DNA from: SKZT01 sp964478625
Lineage (GTDB): Bacteria; Desulfobacterota; Desulfobacteria; Desulfobacterales; SKZT01
Reading direction: 5' to 3'
DNA length: 32,910 bases
Assembly: GCA_964478625.1 (NCBI GenBank)
Contig: CAYZJH010000041.1
Location: forward strand, 1-32,910
Below the pieces are notes generated by a model. It did not search any database, was not told where the DNA came from, and saw only the letters and a program-made list of their open reading frames with translations. Made by a program: the position numbers and the translations under genes. This document shows positions 1 through 8,370 of this stretch, in pieces; position 1 is the first letter of the stretch; the number at the start of each line of letters is the position of its first letter.

Positions 1-1
1 C

Positions 2-649
2 AAGGAATGGTTCGTCCACCTCCGCTTCCCCGGCCACGAACACACCCAAATCATCGACGGCGTGCCGGAGGGGTGGGAGAACACTCTTCTGCCGGACGTA
101 ATCGACGTTAATCCCAAAACGCCGGTAGAAAAAGGAAAGGAAATTCTGTATGTGCCGATGTCTGCGCTATCTGAGGCAGGAATGACAGCGAACACTGCCG
201 ATTTTGAGCGTCGAACCACACATACAGCAGTCAAATTCAAAAAAAACGATGTATTGCTCGCCAGAATTACACCTTGTCTTGAAAACGGAAAGACAGGATA
301 CGTTTACTTTCTGGGGGATGATGAAGTAGCGTGCGGGTCAACTGAATTTATTGTACTGAGGGGAAGGCGCGTTAGCCCAGCATTTACATACTGCTTGGCT
401 CGGTCCTCCCCATTCAGGGGCAACGCAATCAAGAGCATGATCGGTTCATCCGGGCGGCAGCGAGTCCAGGTCTCTTGTTTTGACGAATACAAAGTGCCAC
501 TTCCACACAAACATTTACTGGAAATGTTTGATGACATTGCAAACACAGCATTTGATCAAATCCGAGTTCTTGTCGCCCAAAACGACAAACTAACCAAAGC
601 CCGCGACCTCCTCCTACCCAAACTGATGAACGGCGAGGTGGCGGTGTGA
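2..649 (+). CDS. hsdS: Type I restriction-modification specificity subunit HsdS (5'-truncated)
   Basis: HsdS recognises the target DNA and bridges the methylase and nuclease subunits of a type I restriction system. The frame is open from base 2, so the gene begins upstream; the GTG at 62 is internal. The first visible residues (around EWFVHLRFPGHE) look like the spacer end of the first half. They are followed by a second target-recognition domain with the usual DVLLARITPCLENGKTG stretch and a C-terminal coiled-coil helix ending KLTKARDLLLPKLMNGEVAV. About 216 residues are visible of the roughly 400 usual for the family. The stop overlaps the next start (GTGA at 646-649), so translation is coupled. 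hsdM is expected upstream, outside the window. Family identification is firm; specificity cannot be read from sequence. Confidence 0.9.
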   Translation, partial: KEWFVHLRFPGHEHTQIIDGVPEGWENTLLPDVIDVNPKTPVEKGKEILYVPMSALSEAGMTANTADFERRTTHTAVKFKKNDVLLARITPCLENGKTGYVYFLGDDEVACGSTEFIVLRGRRVSPAFTYCLARSSPFRGNAIKSMIGSSGRQRVQVSCFDEYKVPLPHKHLLEMFDDIANTAFDQIRVLVAQNDKLTKARDLLLPKLMNGEVAV

Positions 650-1473
650 GCAGTCTCAAGGCAATCGAGAAAAGGGTCTTCGAAGATCTGTTCGGCATGG
701 CGAGCGGCTATGTGCTCGACTTCTCGAATAACACCTTCGCCGAGTTTTTCCGTGAGACCGTCAATATCGACATCTACGCGCCAAAGTACGCCTTCAACGG
801 CGATTCCAAGGCCAAGCGGTTACGAGCGTTCTGGGAGACCGAACCGGATGCCCTGGTCGGCAAGGTACTCGCCGGATTACTGGAGGTCTGGCAATACAAC
901 GCCGCCCGGAACGGACAGACAAACGACTCGCCACAATACAAGCAGGCGGCCCATATTGTCGCCCGGCTGACCGGCAAAAAACCTGATCCGGTGGCCACCG
1001 AGCAGGAATTCCTGCATCGGCACTATCCGAACATCTCCATCAAGAACCTTTCCATCGACCCCAACCTGGTGCCGGTGCTGGAGTCCCGTCTGGCGGAGGC
1101 GCAGCACTGTCTGGCGTCCGCTCCGCTGGCGACTATCTTTTTGTGCGGAAGCATCCTGGAAGGCATCCTGCTGGGCGTCGCCTTGCAAAAGCCAAAAGAG
1201 TTCAACCAGGCCGCCAACTCGCCGAAAGACAAGGACAACAAGGTCAAGCCGTTCCACGACTGGTCGCTGGCGCAGTTTATCGATGTCGCACACGGATTGG
1301 GGGCGTTGAGACTGGATGTGAAAAAGTTCAGTCATGAACTGCGGGATTTCCGCAATTACATCCATCCCTATCAGCAGCTTGCATCCAAATTCACACCCGA
1401 CAAGCATACGGCCGAGATCTGCCTGCAGGTACTGAAGGCGGCCATCGCCGATTTATCAGGGGGGCGGAAATGA
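646..1473 (+). CDS. AbiJ-type abortive-infection-like protein with C-terminal HEPN-like motif
   Basis: 275 residues, starting at a GTG that overlaps the hsdS stop. The N-terminal part (about 1-85, with GYVLDFSNNTFAEFF and SKAKRLRAFW) resembles the N-terminal domains of AbiJ-type abortive infection proteins. The C-terminal third is helical and contains LRDFRNYIHP, with R236 and H240 in an arrangement like the R-x(4-6)-H signature of HEPN ribonucleases. Its place between hsdS and hsdR suggests a back-up defence that kills or arrests the cell if restriction fails. That role is inference from context and family resemblance; catalysis is not shown. No signal peptide or membrane segment is seen. 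The sequence would also fit a non-catalytic HEPN-fold partner protein. Confidence 0.6.
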   Translation: MSSLKAIEKRVFEDLFGMASGYVLDFSNNTFAEFFRETVNIDIYAPKYAFNGDSKAKRLRAFWETEPDALVGKVLAGLLEVWQYNAARNGQTNDSPQYKQAAHIVARLTGKKPDPVATEQEFLHRHYPNISIKNLSIDPNLVPVLESRLAEAQHCLASAPLATIFLCGSILEGILLGVALQKPKEFNQAANSPKDKDNKVKPFHDWSLAQFIDVAHGLGALRLDVKKFSHELRDFRNYIHPYQQLASKFTPDKHTAEICLQVLKAAIADLSGGRK

Positions 1474-1482
1474 GCACTGGGC

Positions 1483-1509
1483 GTGGACGGGATGGACTGT
1501 GTGGACATG
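1483..1509 (+). repeat. Short 9-nt-period GTGGAC array
   Basis: Three 9-base units beginning GTGGAC, ATGGAC and GTGGAC lie directly upstream of the four-helix-bundle gene, between the AbiJ-like stop and the ribosome binding site. The same unit reappears, then inverted, inside the gene at 1922-2001. Seen directly in the sequence. Confidence 0.75.
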
Positions 1510-1527
1510 GTAAAAGAGGGAGGGATT

Positions 1528-2169
1528 ATGTCTGACCTGATCCCGAAGCATGGCGGTTACCGGAAGTTGAAGAGCTTTCAGGTGGCGCAGCTGGTCTATG
1601 ATGTGACGGTGCGGTTTTGCGACCGCTATATCGACACGTTCAGCCGCACGCGGGACCAGATGGTGCAGGCGGCGCGGTCGGGCGTGCAGAACATCGCCGA
1701 GGGTTCCCAGGCGTCGGCGACATCGAAAAAGACCGAACTCAAGCTCACCCAGGTGGCCCGCGCCAGCCTGGAGGAACTGAAGCTCGACTACGAGGATTTT
1801 CTGCGCCAGCGAGGGCTGGCGCAGTGGGAGCGGGAGAACCAGCTCCGGCAAGAACTGATTGACCGGCGGTGCCAGACCGCTGACGAGGTGGCGGCGTGGG
1901 TGGTGGAGGTGGTGAAGAAAGGTGGACATGGTGGACCAAGTGGACGGGGTGGACAAAAGGCTGAAGTGTCCACCGAGTCCACAAAGTCCACGCTGTCCAC
2001 TAAGACTTACCCCGAGTTTTCCGCTAACGCTGCGCTGGTGCTGTTGACGGTGGCATGTTCTCTCCTTGACCGCCAGGTCGAGCGGTTGGCGCAAGATTTC
2101 GAAAACGAGGGCGGATTCACCGAGCGCCTCTACCGCGTGCGAACCACAAAGCGGAGGAGTCAGCCATGA
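1528..2169 (+). CDS. Four-helix-bundle suffix-domain protein
   Basis: 213 residues from the ATG at 1528, which follows GGGAGGGA; an upstream in-frame ATG at 1483 lies in the repeat array and lacks a binding site. The N-terminal two thirds (KLKSFQVAQLVYDVTVRFCDRY, then RDQMVQAARSGVQNIAEGSQA) match the four-helix-bundle family related to 23S rRNA intervening-sequence proteins and to the Avd accessory protein of diversity-generating retroelements. A low-complexity linker (GGH/GGP/SGR/GGQ, then STE/STK/STL/STK) encoded by an inverted 9-nt repeat separates this from a final helical segment ending in basic residues. The stop overlaps the RhuM start (ATGA). Members of this family often sit in type I restriction loci; their biochemical role is unknown to me. 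The family call is good, the function open. Confidence 0.75.
   Translation: MSDLIPKHGGYRKLKSFQVAQLVYDVTVRFCDRYIDTFSRTRDQMVQAARSGVQNIAEGSQASATSKKTELKLTQVARASLEELKLDYEDFLRQRGLAQWERENQLRQELIDRRCQTADEVAAWVVEVVKKGGHGGPSGRGGQKAEVSTESTKSTLSTKTYPEFSANAALVLLTVACSLLDRQVERLAQDFENEGGFTERLYRVRTTKRRSQP
1922..2001 (+). repeat. Inverted 9-nt-period repeat arrays inside a gene
   Basis: Four consecutive 9-base units begin GTGGAC (starts 1922, 1931, 1940, 1949). After a 9-base non-matching unit come four units containing TCCAC at 1969, 1978, 1987 and 1996. The second set is the reverse complement of the first, so the strand can fold into a long imperfect hairpin. Because the period is nine, gain or loss of a unit keeps the reading frame and changes the protein linker by three residues. 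Confidence 0.8.
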
Positions 2170-3182
2170 CCGGCATGAATAATTCGGAAATTCTTATTTA
2201 CCAGGCCGCCGACGGCAAAATCAAAATCGATGTCCGGCTGGAGGATGAGACGGTCTGGCTGACCCAGGACCACATGGCTGGGCTGTTCGGCAAAGCCAAG
2301 TCAACCATCAATGAGCATATCAAGAACATTTTCGCCGAAGGCGAGTTGGTTGAAGCGGAGGTGATGAAGAAATTCGGAATTTCCGAATTTCAGCAAAAAG
2401 CCCCTCATTACTACAACCTGGACGTGATCATCTCGGTCGGTTACCGGGTCAGGTCTCACCAGGGCACTCAGTTCCGCATCTGGGCCACCCAGCGCTTGAA
2501 GGAATACATCGTCAAGGGCTTTGCCCTGAACGATGAGCGTTTCAAAACGGGCAACTCGATGGCCTATTTCACGGAGCTGCAGGAACGCATCCGCGAAATC
2601 CGCATCTCCGAGCGCTTCTTCTATCAGAAAATCAAGGATATCTATACCACCAGCATCGACTACGACCCCAGGGACGAAAAGACCATCGAATTTTTCAAAA
2701 TAGTCCAGAACAAGCTCCTCTGGGCCATCAGCCGCCAAACGGCGGCGGAACTGGTGTATCGCCGGGCGGACGCCGCGCTGCCCCTGATGGGGATGCAGTC
2801 CTTTGACAAAAAGGGTGATCTGGCGGTGCGCAAGAGCGATGTGAGCATCGCCAAGAACTACCTTGCCGAGGACGAAATGAAGCTCCTCGGCCTGCTGGTG
2901 GAACAATACCTGGCCTTTGCCGAAACCATGGCCCAGCAGAGAATTGCCATGCACATGACCGACTGGATTGGGCGGCTGGATGCCATTATTCAGCTCAATG
3001 GCCGCGAGCTGCTCACCCATGCGGGCAAGATCAGCCACCAGATGGCCCAGGAAAAAGCCGCTCTGGAGTATGACAAATTCCGGGAATCGCAACGACGCAT
3101 CCAGCATGAAGAGAGCCTCAAGGAGCTGGAAGAAGACCTCAAACAGCTGAAGCCGCCTCGGAAAAAGGGAGGCAAATCATGA
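2166..3182 (+). CDS. rhuM: RhuM-family protein
   Basis: 338 residues. The N-terminal region (ILIYQAADGKIKIDVRLEDETVWLTQDHMAGLF, about 8-42) followed by a helix-turn-helix-like KSTINEHIKNI segment and GTQFRIWATQRLKEYIVKGF matches the RhuM family (PF13310-like), first noted in a Salmonella pathogenicity island and common in restriction and defence loci. The C-terminal 60 residues are charged and predicted coiled coil. The start follows GGAGGAG at good spacing and overlaps the preceding stop; its own stop overlaps the next start (ATGA). A DNA-binding or defence-accessory role is likely from context, but no activity is established. The length is normal for the family. Confidence 0.85.
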   Translation: MTGMNNSEILIYQAADGKIKIDVRLEDETVWLTQDHMAGLFGKAKSTINEHIKNIFAEGELVEAEVMKKFGISEFQQKAPHYYNLDVIISVGYRVRSHQGTQFRIWATQRLKEYIVKGFALNDERFKTGNSMAYFTELQERIREIRISERFFYQKIKDIYTTSIDYDPRDEKTIEFFKIVQNKLLWAISRQTAAELVYRRADAALPLMGMQSFDKKGDLAVRKSDVSIAKNYLAEDEMKLLGLLVEQYLAFAETMAQQRIAMHMTDWIGRLDAIIQLNGRELLTHAGKISHQMAQEKAALEYDKFRESQRRIQHEESLKELEEDLKQLKPPRKKGGKS

Positions 3183-4594
3183 GCGGTATGAAACGCCAAT
3201 CCCTCCTCGCCCAAATCGCCCTTGGTGAAGACTCCACCCGCCAGTTCAAGGCGGACGTGAAGAACGCCGACTCCCTGGCTTCGGAGATGGCGGCCTTTGC
3301 CAATACCAATGGCGGCACCATCTTTATCGGCGTGGTCGATGACGGTACGACGCCGGGGTTATCGCAGCACGATGTGGCCCGCATCAATCAGCTCATCAGC
3401 AATGCCGCCAGCCAACTGGTGCGCAGTCCGCTTGCGGTACAGACCGAGAACGTGGCACTGAAAAACGGCCGCATTGTCATCGTGCTGACCGTGCCCAAGG
3501 GGATCGACAAACCCTATTTCGACAAGAACGGGGTGATCTGGCTCAAGGCCGGAGCCGACAAGCGGCGGGTGAACTCCAAGGAGGAACTGCGCCGCCTGTT
3601 CCAGTTCACCAACCAGTTCCATGCCGACGAGCTGCCCACCAAGGCGGGGATCGACAAGCTGGACAAGCTGCGCTTTCGCGACTTTCTGCGCGATGTCTAC
3701 AAACAGGACTATCCCGATTCCCCCGCCGAGTTGACCCGGCTGTTGCAGAACATGAACCTGGCCACCGATAACGGCAGCTTGAACCTGGCCGGGGTGCTGC
3801 TCTTCGCCGAGCAGCCGGAGTGGATCGTGCCGCAGTTCGTGGTCAAGGCAATCCGCTACCCCGGCAACAAGATCCACGCCACCGACTACCTCGACACCGA
3901 GGATTTTTCCGGACCGCTGCCCAAGCTCTTTGAAGGGGCGCTGGCCTTTGTCATGCGCAATCTGCACAAGGTGCAGGCCGGGCGCGGGGTGAATGCTCCA
4001 GGTCTGCCGGAGATCCCCGAGGCGGTTTTCGAGGAGCTGCTGGTCAATGCTCTGGTGCATCGGGATTATCTGGTCAGCGCCCCGATCCGCCTGTTTGTCT
4101 TCGACAACCGCATCGAGATCATCAGCCCCGGCCATCTGCCCAATAACCTGACGGTGGAGAAGATCCGGGCTGGAAACTCCAACATCCGCAATCCGATCCT
4201 GGTTTCTTACGTGGCCAAGGGGCTGCTGCCCTACCACGGCCTGGGATCGGGTATCAAGCGCGCGCTGGAGAAGTGGCCGGCCATCGATTTCGCTGACGAC
4301 CACGACGGCTGCCTGTTCACCGCTACGGTTCACCGGATGCCGGTGGAAGAGCTTGAATTGGCGGATAAAGGTTCATTATCAGGTCAAGTCGCCGGTTTAT
4401 CCGGTCACCCTGACCCGATAAATGACCTTTTAACTGTGCTACGGACCGATCCTTCGGCGGACTATGCAACTTTGGCAGAGCGGCTTGAAGTCAGTGAGGC
4501 AACGGTAAAACGCAACATTCAGAAGCTCAAACAGCAAAACCGCATCCGCCGGATCGGCTCCAAAAAAACCGGTCACTGGGAGGTATTGGAATGA
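3179..4594 (+). CDS. AlbA_2 (Schlafen-type) / ATP-binding transcriptional regulator-like protein
   Basis: 471 residues. Residues about 10-140 form an AlbA_2 domain (STRQFKADVKNADSLASEMAAFANTNGGTIFIGV; then GVIWLKAGADKRRV). The middle carries FEELLVNALVHRDY and FDNRIEIISPGHLP, typical of the HATPase_c_4 part found in RecG-like putative regulators. The last 60 residues (YATLAERLEVSEATVKRNIQKLKQQNRIRRIGSKKTGHW) are a winged helix. Such proteins bind nucleic acid and ATP and recur inside type I restriction operons. The role may be regulation or defence sensing; this is inferred. ATGA overlaps on both sides show tight coupling with rhuM and hsdR. Confidence 0.8.
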   Translation: MSGMKRQSLLAQIALGEDSTRQFKADVKNADSLASEMAAFANTNGGTIFIGVVDDGTTPGLSQHDVARINQLISNAASQLVRSPLAVQTENVALKNGRIVIVLTVPKGIDKPYFDKNGVIWLKAGADKRRVNSKEELRRLFQFTNQFHADELPTKAGIDKLDKLRFRDFLRDVYKQDYPDSPAELTRLLQNMNLATDNGSLNLAGVLLFAEQPEWIVPQFVVKAIRYPGNKIHATDYLDTEDFSGPLPKLFEGALAFVMRNLHKVQAGRGVNAPGLPEIPEAVFEELLVNALVHRDYLVSAPIRLFVFDNRIEIISPGHLPNNLTVEKIRAGNSNIRNPILVSYVAKGLLPYHGLGSGIKRALEKWPAIDFADDHDGCLFTATVHRMPVEELELADKGSLSGQVAGLSGHPDPINDLLTVLRTDPSADYATLAERLEVSEATVKRNIQKLKQQNRIRRIGSKKTGHWEVLE

Positions 4595-7500
4595 CCCCCG
4601 CCCCCTACACCGAAGACACCCTCGTCCAGCAGACCACCGCCGAGTACCTGGAGCAGGAGCTTGGCTGGCAGTCTGTGTACGCTTACAACAACGAGGATTT
4701 CGGGCCGGACAGCCTGCTGGGCCGGGAATCGGATCGTGAGGTGGTGTTGGCCCGCACCCTGCGGTGTAAGATCGAAGAGTTGAATCCCGGGCTGCCTGCC
4801 ACGGCCTATGAAGACGCCGTTCGCCAGATCGTCACGGTCTCCGCCTCGCAGACCATGGCCGCCACCAATCGAGAGAAGTACGAAATGATCAAGGACGGGG
4901 TGCAGGTCACCTTCCGCAACGCCAAGGGCGAACGGGTGCGCCAGCGCCTGCGGGTCTTAGACTTCGAAGTTCCTGAAAACAATCATTTCCTCTGCGTGCG
5001 GGAGCTGTGGGTGCGGGGTGACCTATACCGCCGCCGGGCGGACATCGTCGGGTTCGTCAACGGCCTGCCGCTGTTGTTCATGGAGCTGAAGAACGTCAGC
5101 AAGGATATCCGCGCCGCCTACGAGCAGAACTTTCTGGACTACAAGGACACTGTCCCGCATCTGTTTCATCACAACGCCATGGTGGTGCTGGCCAACGGGG
5201 TGGATGCCAAACTCGGCTCGCTCACCAGCCGGTTCGAACATTTCCACGAGTGGAAACGGTTGGCGGAGAATCAGCCGGGCGTGGTGGCCATGGAGACGCT
5301 GCTCAAGGGGGTGTGCGCGAAAGCCAATTTCCTGGATCTGGTGGAGAACTTCATCGTCTTCGATGACTCGGCCGGGAACCCTCGAAAAATCCTGGCCCGC
5401 AACCATCAGTTCCTGGGCGTCAACCGGGCCATCGAGGCGGTCCGCGACCGCAAACTTAGGAACGGCAAGCTGGGGGTGTTCTGGCATACCCAGGGTTCGG
5501 GCAAGAGCTATTCCATGGTGCTCTTCACCCGCAAGGTCCATCGCAAGCTGGGCGGCAACTTCACCTTTCTGATCCTCACCGACCGCGACGACCTGGACAC
5601 GCAGATCTACAAGACCTTTGCCGGATGCGGCGTGGTGGACAACGACCGCGACCCGTGCCGGGCAGCGAGCGGCGAGCATCTTGCCCAGCTGCTGGCCCAG
5701 CACAAGTCGCATGTCTTTTCTTTGATCCAGAAATTCAATCAGACCATAGTGGAAGGTGAGGCCTACTCCCGGCGCGATGACCTCATCGTCATCACCGACG
5801 AGGCTCACCGCACCCAGTACGGCTCCCTGGCGCTAAACATGCGCAATGCCCTGCCGAACGCCGGCTATATCGGTTTTACCGGCACGCCGCTCTTCAAGGA
5901 CGACGAGATCACCCGGCGGGTGTTCGGCGATTACGTTTCCACCTACGATTTTCAGCGGGCCGTGGAGGACAAGGCCACGTTGCCGCTCTATTACGATGCG
6001 CGTGGCGACAAGCTCGGTGTGGCGGTCGGGGATCTGAACGAGCGGATCGCCGAGAAGCTGGAGGAGCTGGAGACGGGCAATATCGATGTGGAGCAGCGCC
6101 TGGAGCAGGAGCTCAAGCGTGACTATCACATCATCACGGCCGGGAAACGCCTCGACCAGGTGGCCCGAGATATTGTGCAGCACTATTCCACGGCGTGGGA
6201 AACCGGCAAGGCGATGCTGGTTTGCATCGACAAGATCACCTGCGTTCGCATGCACAAGCTGGTCGAGTTCTACTGGAACGAGAGAATCGGCGAGTTGGAG
6301 GCGCAGTTGCCTCAGGCCGAGGATGAACAGGACGAGCAGTACCGGCGTCGTCAGATCGAGTGGATGCGCCATACGCAGATGGCGGTGGTGGTCAGCGAGG
6401 AACAGGGCGAGGTCGAGAAGTTCCGCAAATGGGAGCTGGACATCACCCCGCACCGCCGCCTGATCAAGGAAGGCATCGACCTGCCTGAGGCGATGCGGAA
6501 ACAGCCGCAGTTCCAGAACATGCAGCGGCTGTCGCTGGACGATGCGTTCAAGGCCGAGGAGCACCCCTTTCGCGTCGCTATCGTTTGTGCCATGTGGCTG
6601 ACCGGCTTTGATGTCCCTAGTCTCTCGACCCTGTACCTGGACAAGCCGCTCAAGGCGCACACGCTAATGCAGGCCATTGCCCGGGCGAACCGGGTCAACG
6701 AGGGCAAGAACAACGGGATGATCGTCGATTACTGCGGCATCCTGAAGAACCTGCGCAAGGCGCTGGCGACCTTTGCCGGAACGGGCGATGACGGACGCGG
6801 CGGCGATGGCGGCGAGACCGAACCGGCCAAGCCCGATGAGGAACTGCTGGCCGATCTTCGTGAAGCGATTGCCTTTGTCCGGGCTTTCCTGGAGGAGCGA
6901 AGCGCATCGTTGGATGGAATTATCGGGCAGACCGGATTTGCCCGAAATGCCGCAATTCTCGCCGCCAAGGAGGCGGCGAACGAAAACGACGAGACGAGAA
7001 AACGTTTCGAGGTGATGTGCCGGGCGGTGTTCTCGAAGTTCAAGGCCTGCATCACCATCGAAGGCGTCAATGCTTGCCGGGGCGACTTCGACGCGATCAA
7101 CATCGTCTATAAAAGCCTGCAACAGGACCGTGAACAGGCGGATATCACCGACATCATCCGTCAACTGCATCAGGTGGTCGATGAGGCGATTGAAACACAG
7201 ACTGGGCCGGCTGTTGCCGAAGATCCGGCACCGTACGATATCAGCAAGATCGATTTCGACCGGTTGCGCCGGGAGTTCGAGCGCAACCCGGCCAAGCGCA
7301 CCACCGTGCAGAATCTGAAAACCGCCATCGAACAACGCCTGCAGCGGCTGCTCCGGCAGAATCCCTTGCGGACCGATTTCCAAAGGCATTACGAGGAGAT
7401 CGTCGCCGAGTACAACCGCGAGAAGGATCGGGTGACCATCGAGAAGACCTTTGAAGCGCTTCTGCAGATCATGGATGGGATGGATGATGAGGAGAGCCGC

Positions 7501-7842
7501 GCCGTGCGGGAAGGGCTCGATGAGGAGAGTCTCGCCGTATTCGATTTGTTGAGAAAGCCAAACCTGACGTCCGGTGACATTAAACGCATCAAGGCGGTCT
7601 CCATTGACCTGCTGGAAACGCTCAAAGCGGAAAAACTGCGGATCAATCACTGGCGCGACAAGGAATCCACCCGGGATGCGGTCCGACTGACGATTCAGGA
7701 TTATCTCTGGAGCGAGCAAACCGGATTGCCGGAAACCTATTCGGAGGAGGACGTGCAGGATAAGACAGAGGCGGTTTTCGTGCATGTCTTCCGGGCGTAC
7801 CCAACGGTGCCGTCACCCTACTACGCCGGCATGGCGTCGTAA
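4591..7842 (+). CDS. hsdR: Type I restriction enzyme, R subunit (HsdR)
   Basis: 1083 residues, full length for the family. HsdR is the ATP-driven translocase and nuclease of the type I complex, cutting unmodified DNA far from the recognition site. The nuclease core is visible as D151 and E165-L-K167 (RADIVGF, then MELKN). The Walker A motif is QGSGKS at 301-306 and the DEAH box is at 403-406, followed by GFTGTPL and the motif VI region QAIARANRVNEG. The C-terminal 250 residues are helical and would dock on the methylase. The start overlaps the preceding stop (ATGA). No inactivating change is seen, so restriction is probably functional if hsdM and the missing hsdS half are intact. It is the last gene of the GC-rich island. 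Confidence 0.95.
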   Translation: MTPAPYTEDTLVQQTTAEYLEQELGWQSVYAYNNEDFGPDSLLGRESDREVVLARTLRCKIEELNPGLPATAYEDAVRQIVTVSASQTMAATNREKYEMIKDGVQVTFRNAKGERVRQRLRVLDFEVPENNHFLCVRELWVRGDLYRRRADIVGFVNGLPLLFMELKNVSKDIRAAYEQNFLDYKDTVPHLFHHNAMVVLANGVDAKLGSLTSRFEHFHEWKRLAENQPGVVAMETLLKGVCAKANFLDLVENFIVFDDSAGNPRKILARNHQFLGVNRAIEAVRDRKLRNGKLGVFWHTQGSGKSYSMVLFTRKVHRKLGGNFTFLILTDRDDLDTQIYKTFAGCGVVDNDRDPCRAASGEHLAQLLAQHKSHVFSLIQKFNQTIVEGEAYSRRDDLIVITDEAHRTQYGSLALNMRNALPNAGYIGFTGTPLFKDDEITRRVFGDYVSTYDFQRAVEDKATLPLYYDARGDKLGVAVGDLNERIAEKLEELETGNIDVEQRLEQELKRDYHIITAGKRLDQVARDIVQHYSTAWETGKAMLVCIDKITCVRMHKLVEFYWNERIGELEAQLPQAEDEQDEQYRRRQIEWMRHTQMAVVVSEEQGEVEKFRKWELDITPHRRLIKEGIDLPEAMRKQPQFQNMQRLSLDDAFKAEEHPFRVAIVCAMWLTGFDVPSLSTLYLDKPLKAHTLMQAIARANRVNEGKNNGMIVDYCGILKNLRKALATFAGTGDDGRGGDGGETEPAKPDEELLADLREAIAFVRAFLEERSASLDGIIGQTGFARNAAILAAKEAANENDETRKRFEVMCRAVFSKFKACITIEGVNACRGDFDAINIVYKSLQQDREQADITDIIRQLHQVVDEAIETQTGPAVAEDPAPYDISKIDFDRLRREFERNPAKRTTVQNLKTAIEQRLQRLLRQNPLRTDFQRHYEEIVAEYNREKDRVTIEKTFEALLQIMDGMDDEESRAVREGLDEESLAVFDLLRKPNLTSGDIKRIKAVSIDLLETLKAEKLRINHWRDKESTRDAVRLTIQDYLWSEQTGLPETYSEEDVQDKTEAVFVHVFRAYPTVPSPYYAGMAS

Positions 7843-7894
7843 AGAAATGTGAAAGTTGCCGGATAACTTACCGAAAAAATTAGCTGAACATCGA

Positions 7895-8218
7895 TCAAAT
7901 ATAGGGTTGTCTAAACGGTAACGAGATTTCCAGTTGAACCAATCCACTGGGAAGTTTTCGAAACCGGCCTCCCATCCCTCCCATTCGCCATACCTCGTCA
8001 AGGCTATACTCGGTGAGCCACCGGTCTATATCAAGCAAGTTGGCCTAGGTCGCTGTTGCGAAACCTTGATCATCGATATCCATAACCACCACTTCCTTTG
8101 GTTCCAGAAAACGAATAAAACGATCCGAATGGGTGGCCACGATCAAACGGGTGCTTTAGCTCGCCTCCCGCATGAGATCGGCCAAAAGGCTCAGCTATTC
8201 CGGATTTAGGCTGAATTT
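7895..8218 (-). pseudogene. Decayed C-terminus of an AAA-family (OLD/SMC-like) ATPase
   Basis: On the minus strand one frame reads PE-stop-LSLLADLMREAS-stop-STRLIVATHSDRFIRFLEP, then KEVVVMDIDDQGFATAT-stop-ANLLDIDRWLTEYSLDEVWRMGG. ATHSDRFIRFLEP is the H-loop region typical of AAA_21-type predicted ATPases, and DEVWRM is the usual tail. Three in-frame stops and no upstream Walker A show a dead remnant. It lies immediately beyond hsdR and in opposite orientation, so the restriction island may have replaced its 5' part. It accounts for most of the 528-base gap between hsdR and the topoisomerase gene. Confidence 0.75.
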
Positions 8219-8253
8219 ATACCCAAACGGATCGATTGAACGGGGAAGTATCC

Positions 8254-8340
8254 GTCATTTCCGCGAAAGCCCATTTGCGCCAAGTTTAAGAAATTGACAT
8301 GCAAGAGAAACCTTTCGGACCATGATGCCGGTATTAAAAA
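8254..8340 (+). repeat. Dispersed intergenic repeat, copy A
   Basis: The segment 8296-8338 (core CTTTCGGACCATGATGCCGG) matches copy B at 10838-10877 at about 35 of 42 positions. The adjacent 8254-8282 stretch with GCGAAAGCCCAT is an inverted relative of 10893-10924. The repeat sits just past the 3' end of the topoisomerase gene. Confidence 0.65.
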
Positions 8341-8370
8341 CACATGGTTTTTCGGATTAATAAACGCTAT

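Noticed and set aside
1528..2169. Diversity-generating retroelement, because of the Avd-like four-helix protein and a C-type lectin gene in the window
   Set aside because: No reverse transcriptase and no template/variable repeat pair is present, and the lectin is 9 kb away in a different composition region.
4591..7842. Long open frames antisense to hsdR (for example 5023-5808, 5833-6660, 6664-7785 on the minus strand)
   Set aside because: They are GC-rich shadow frames without family similarity; the sense gene explains the sequence fully.
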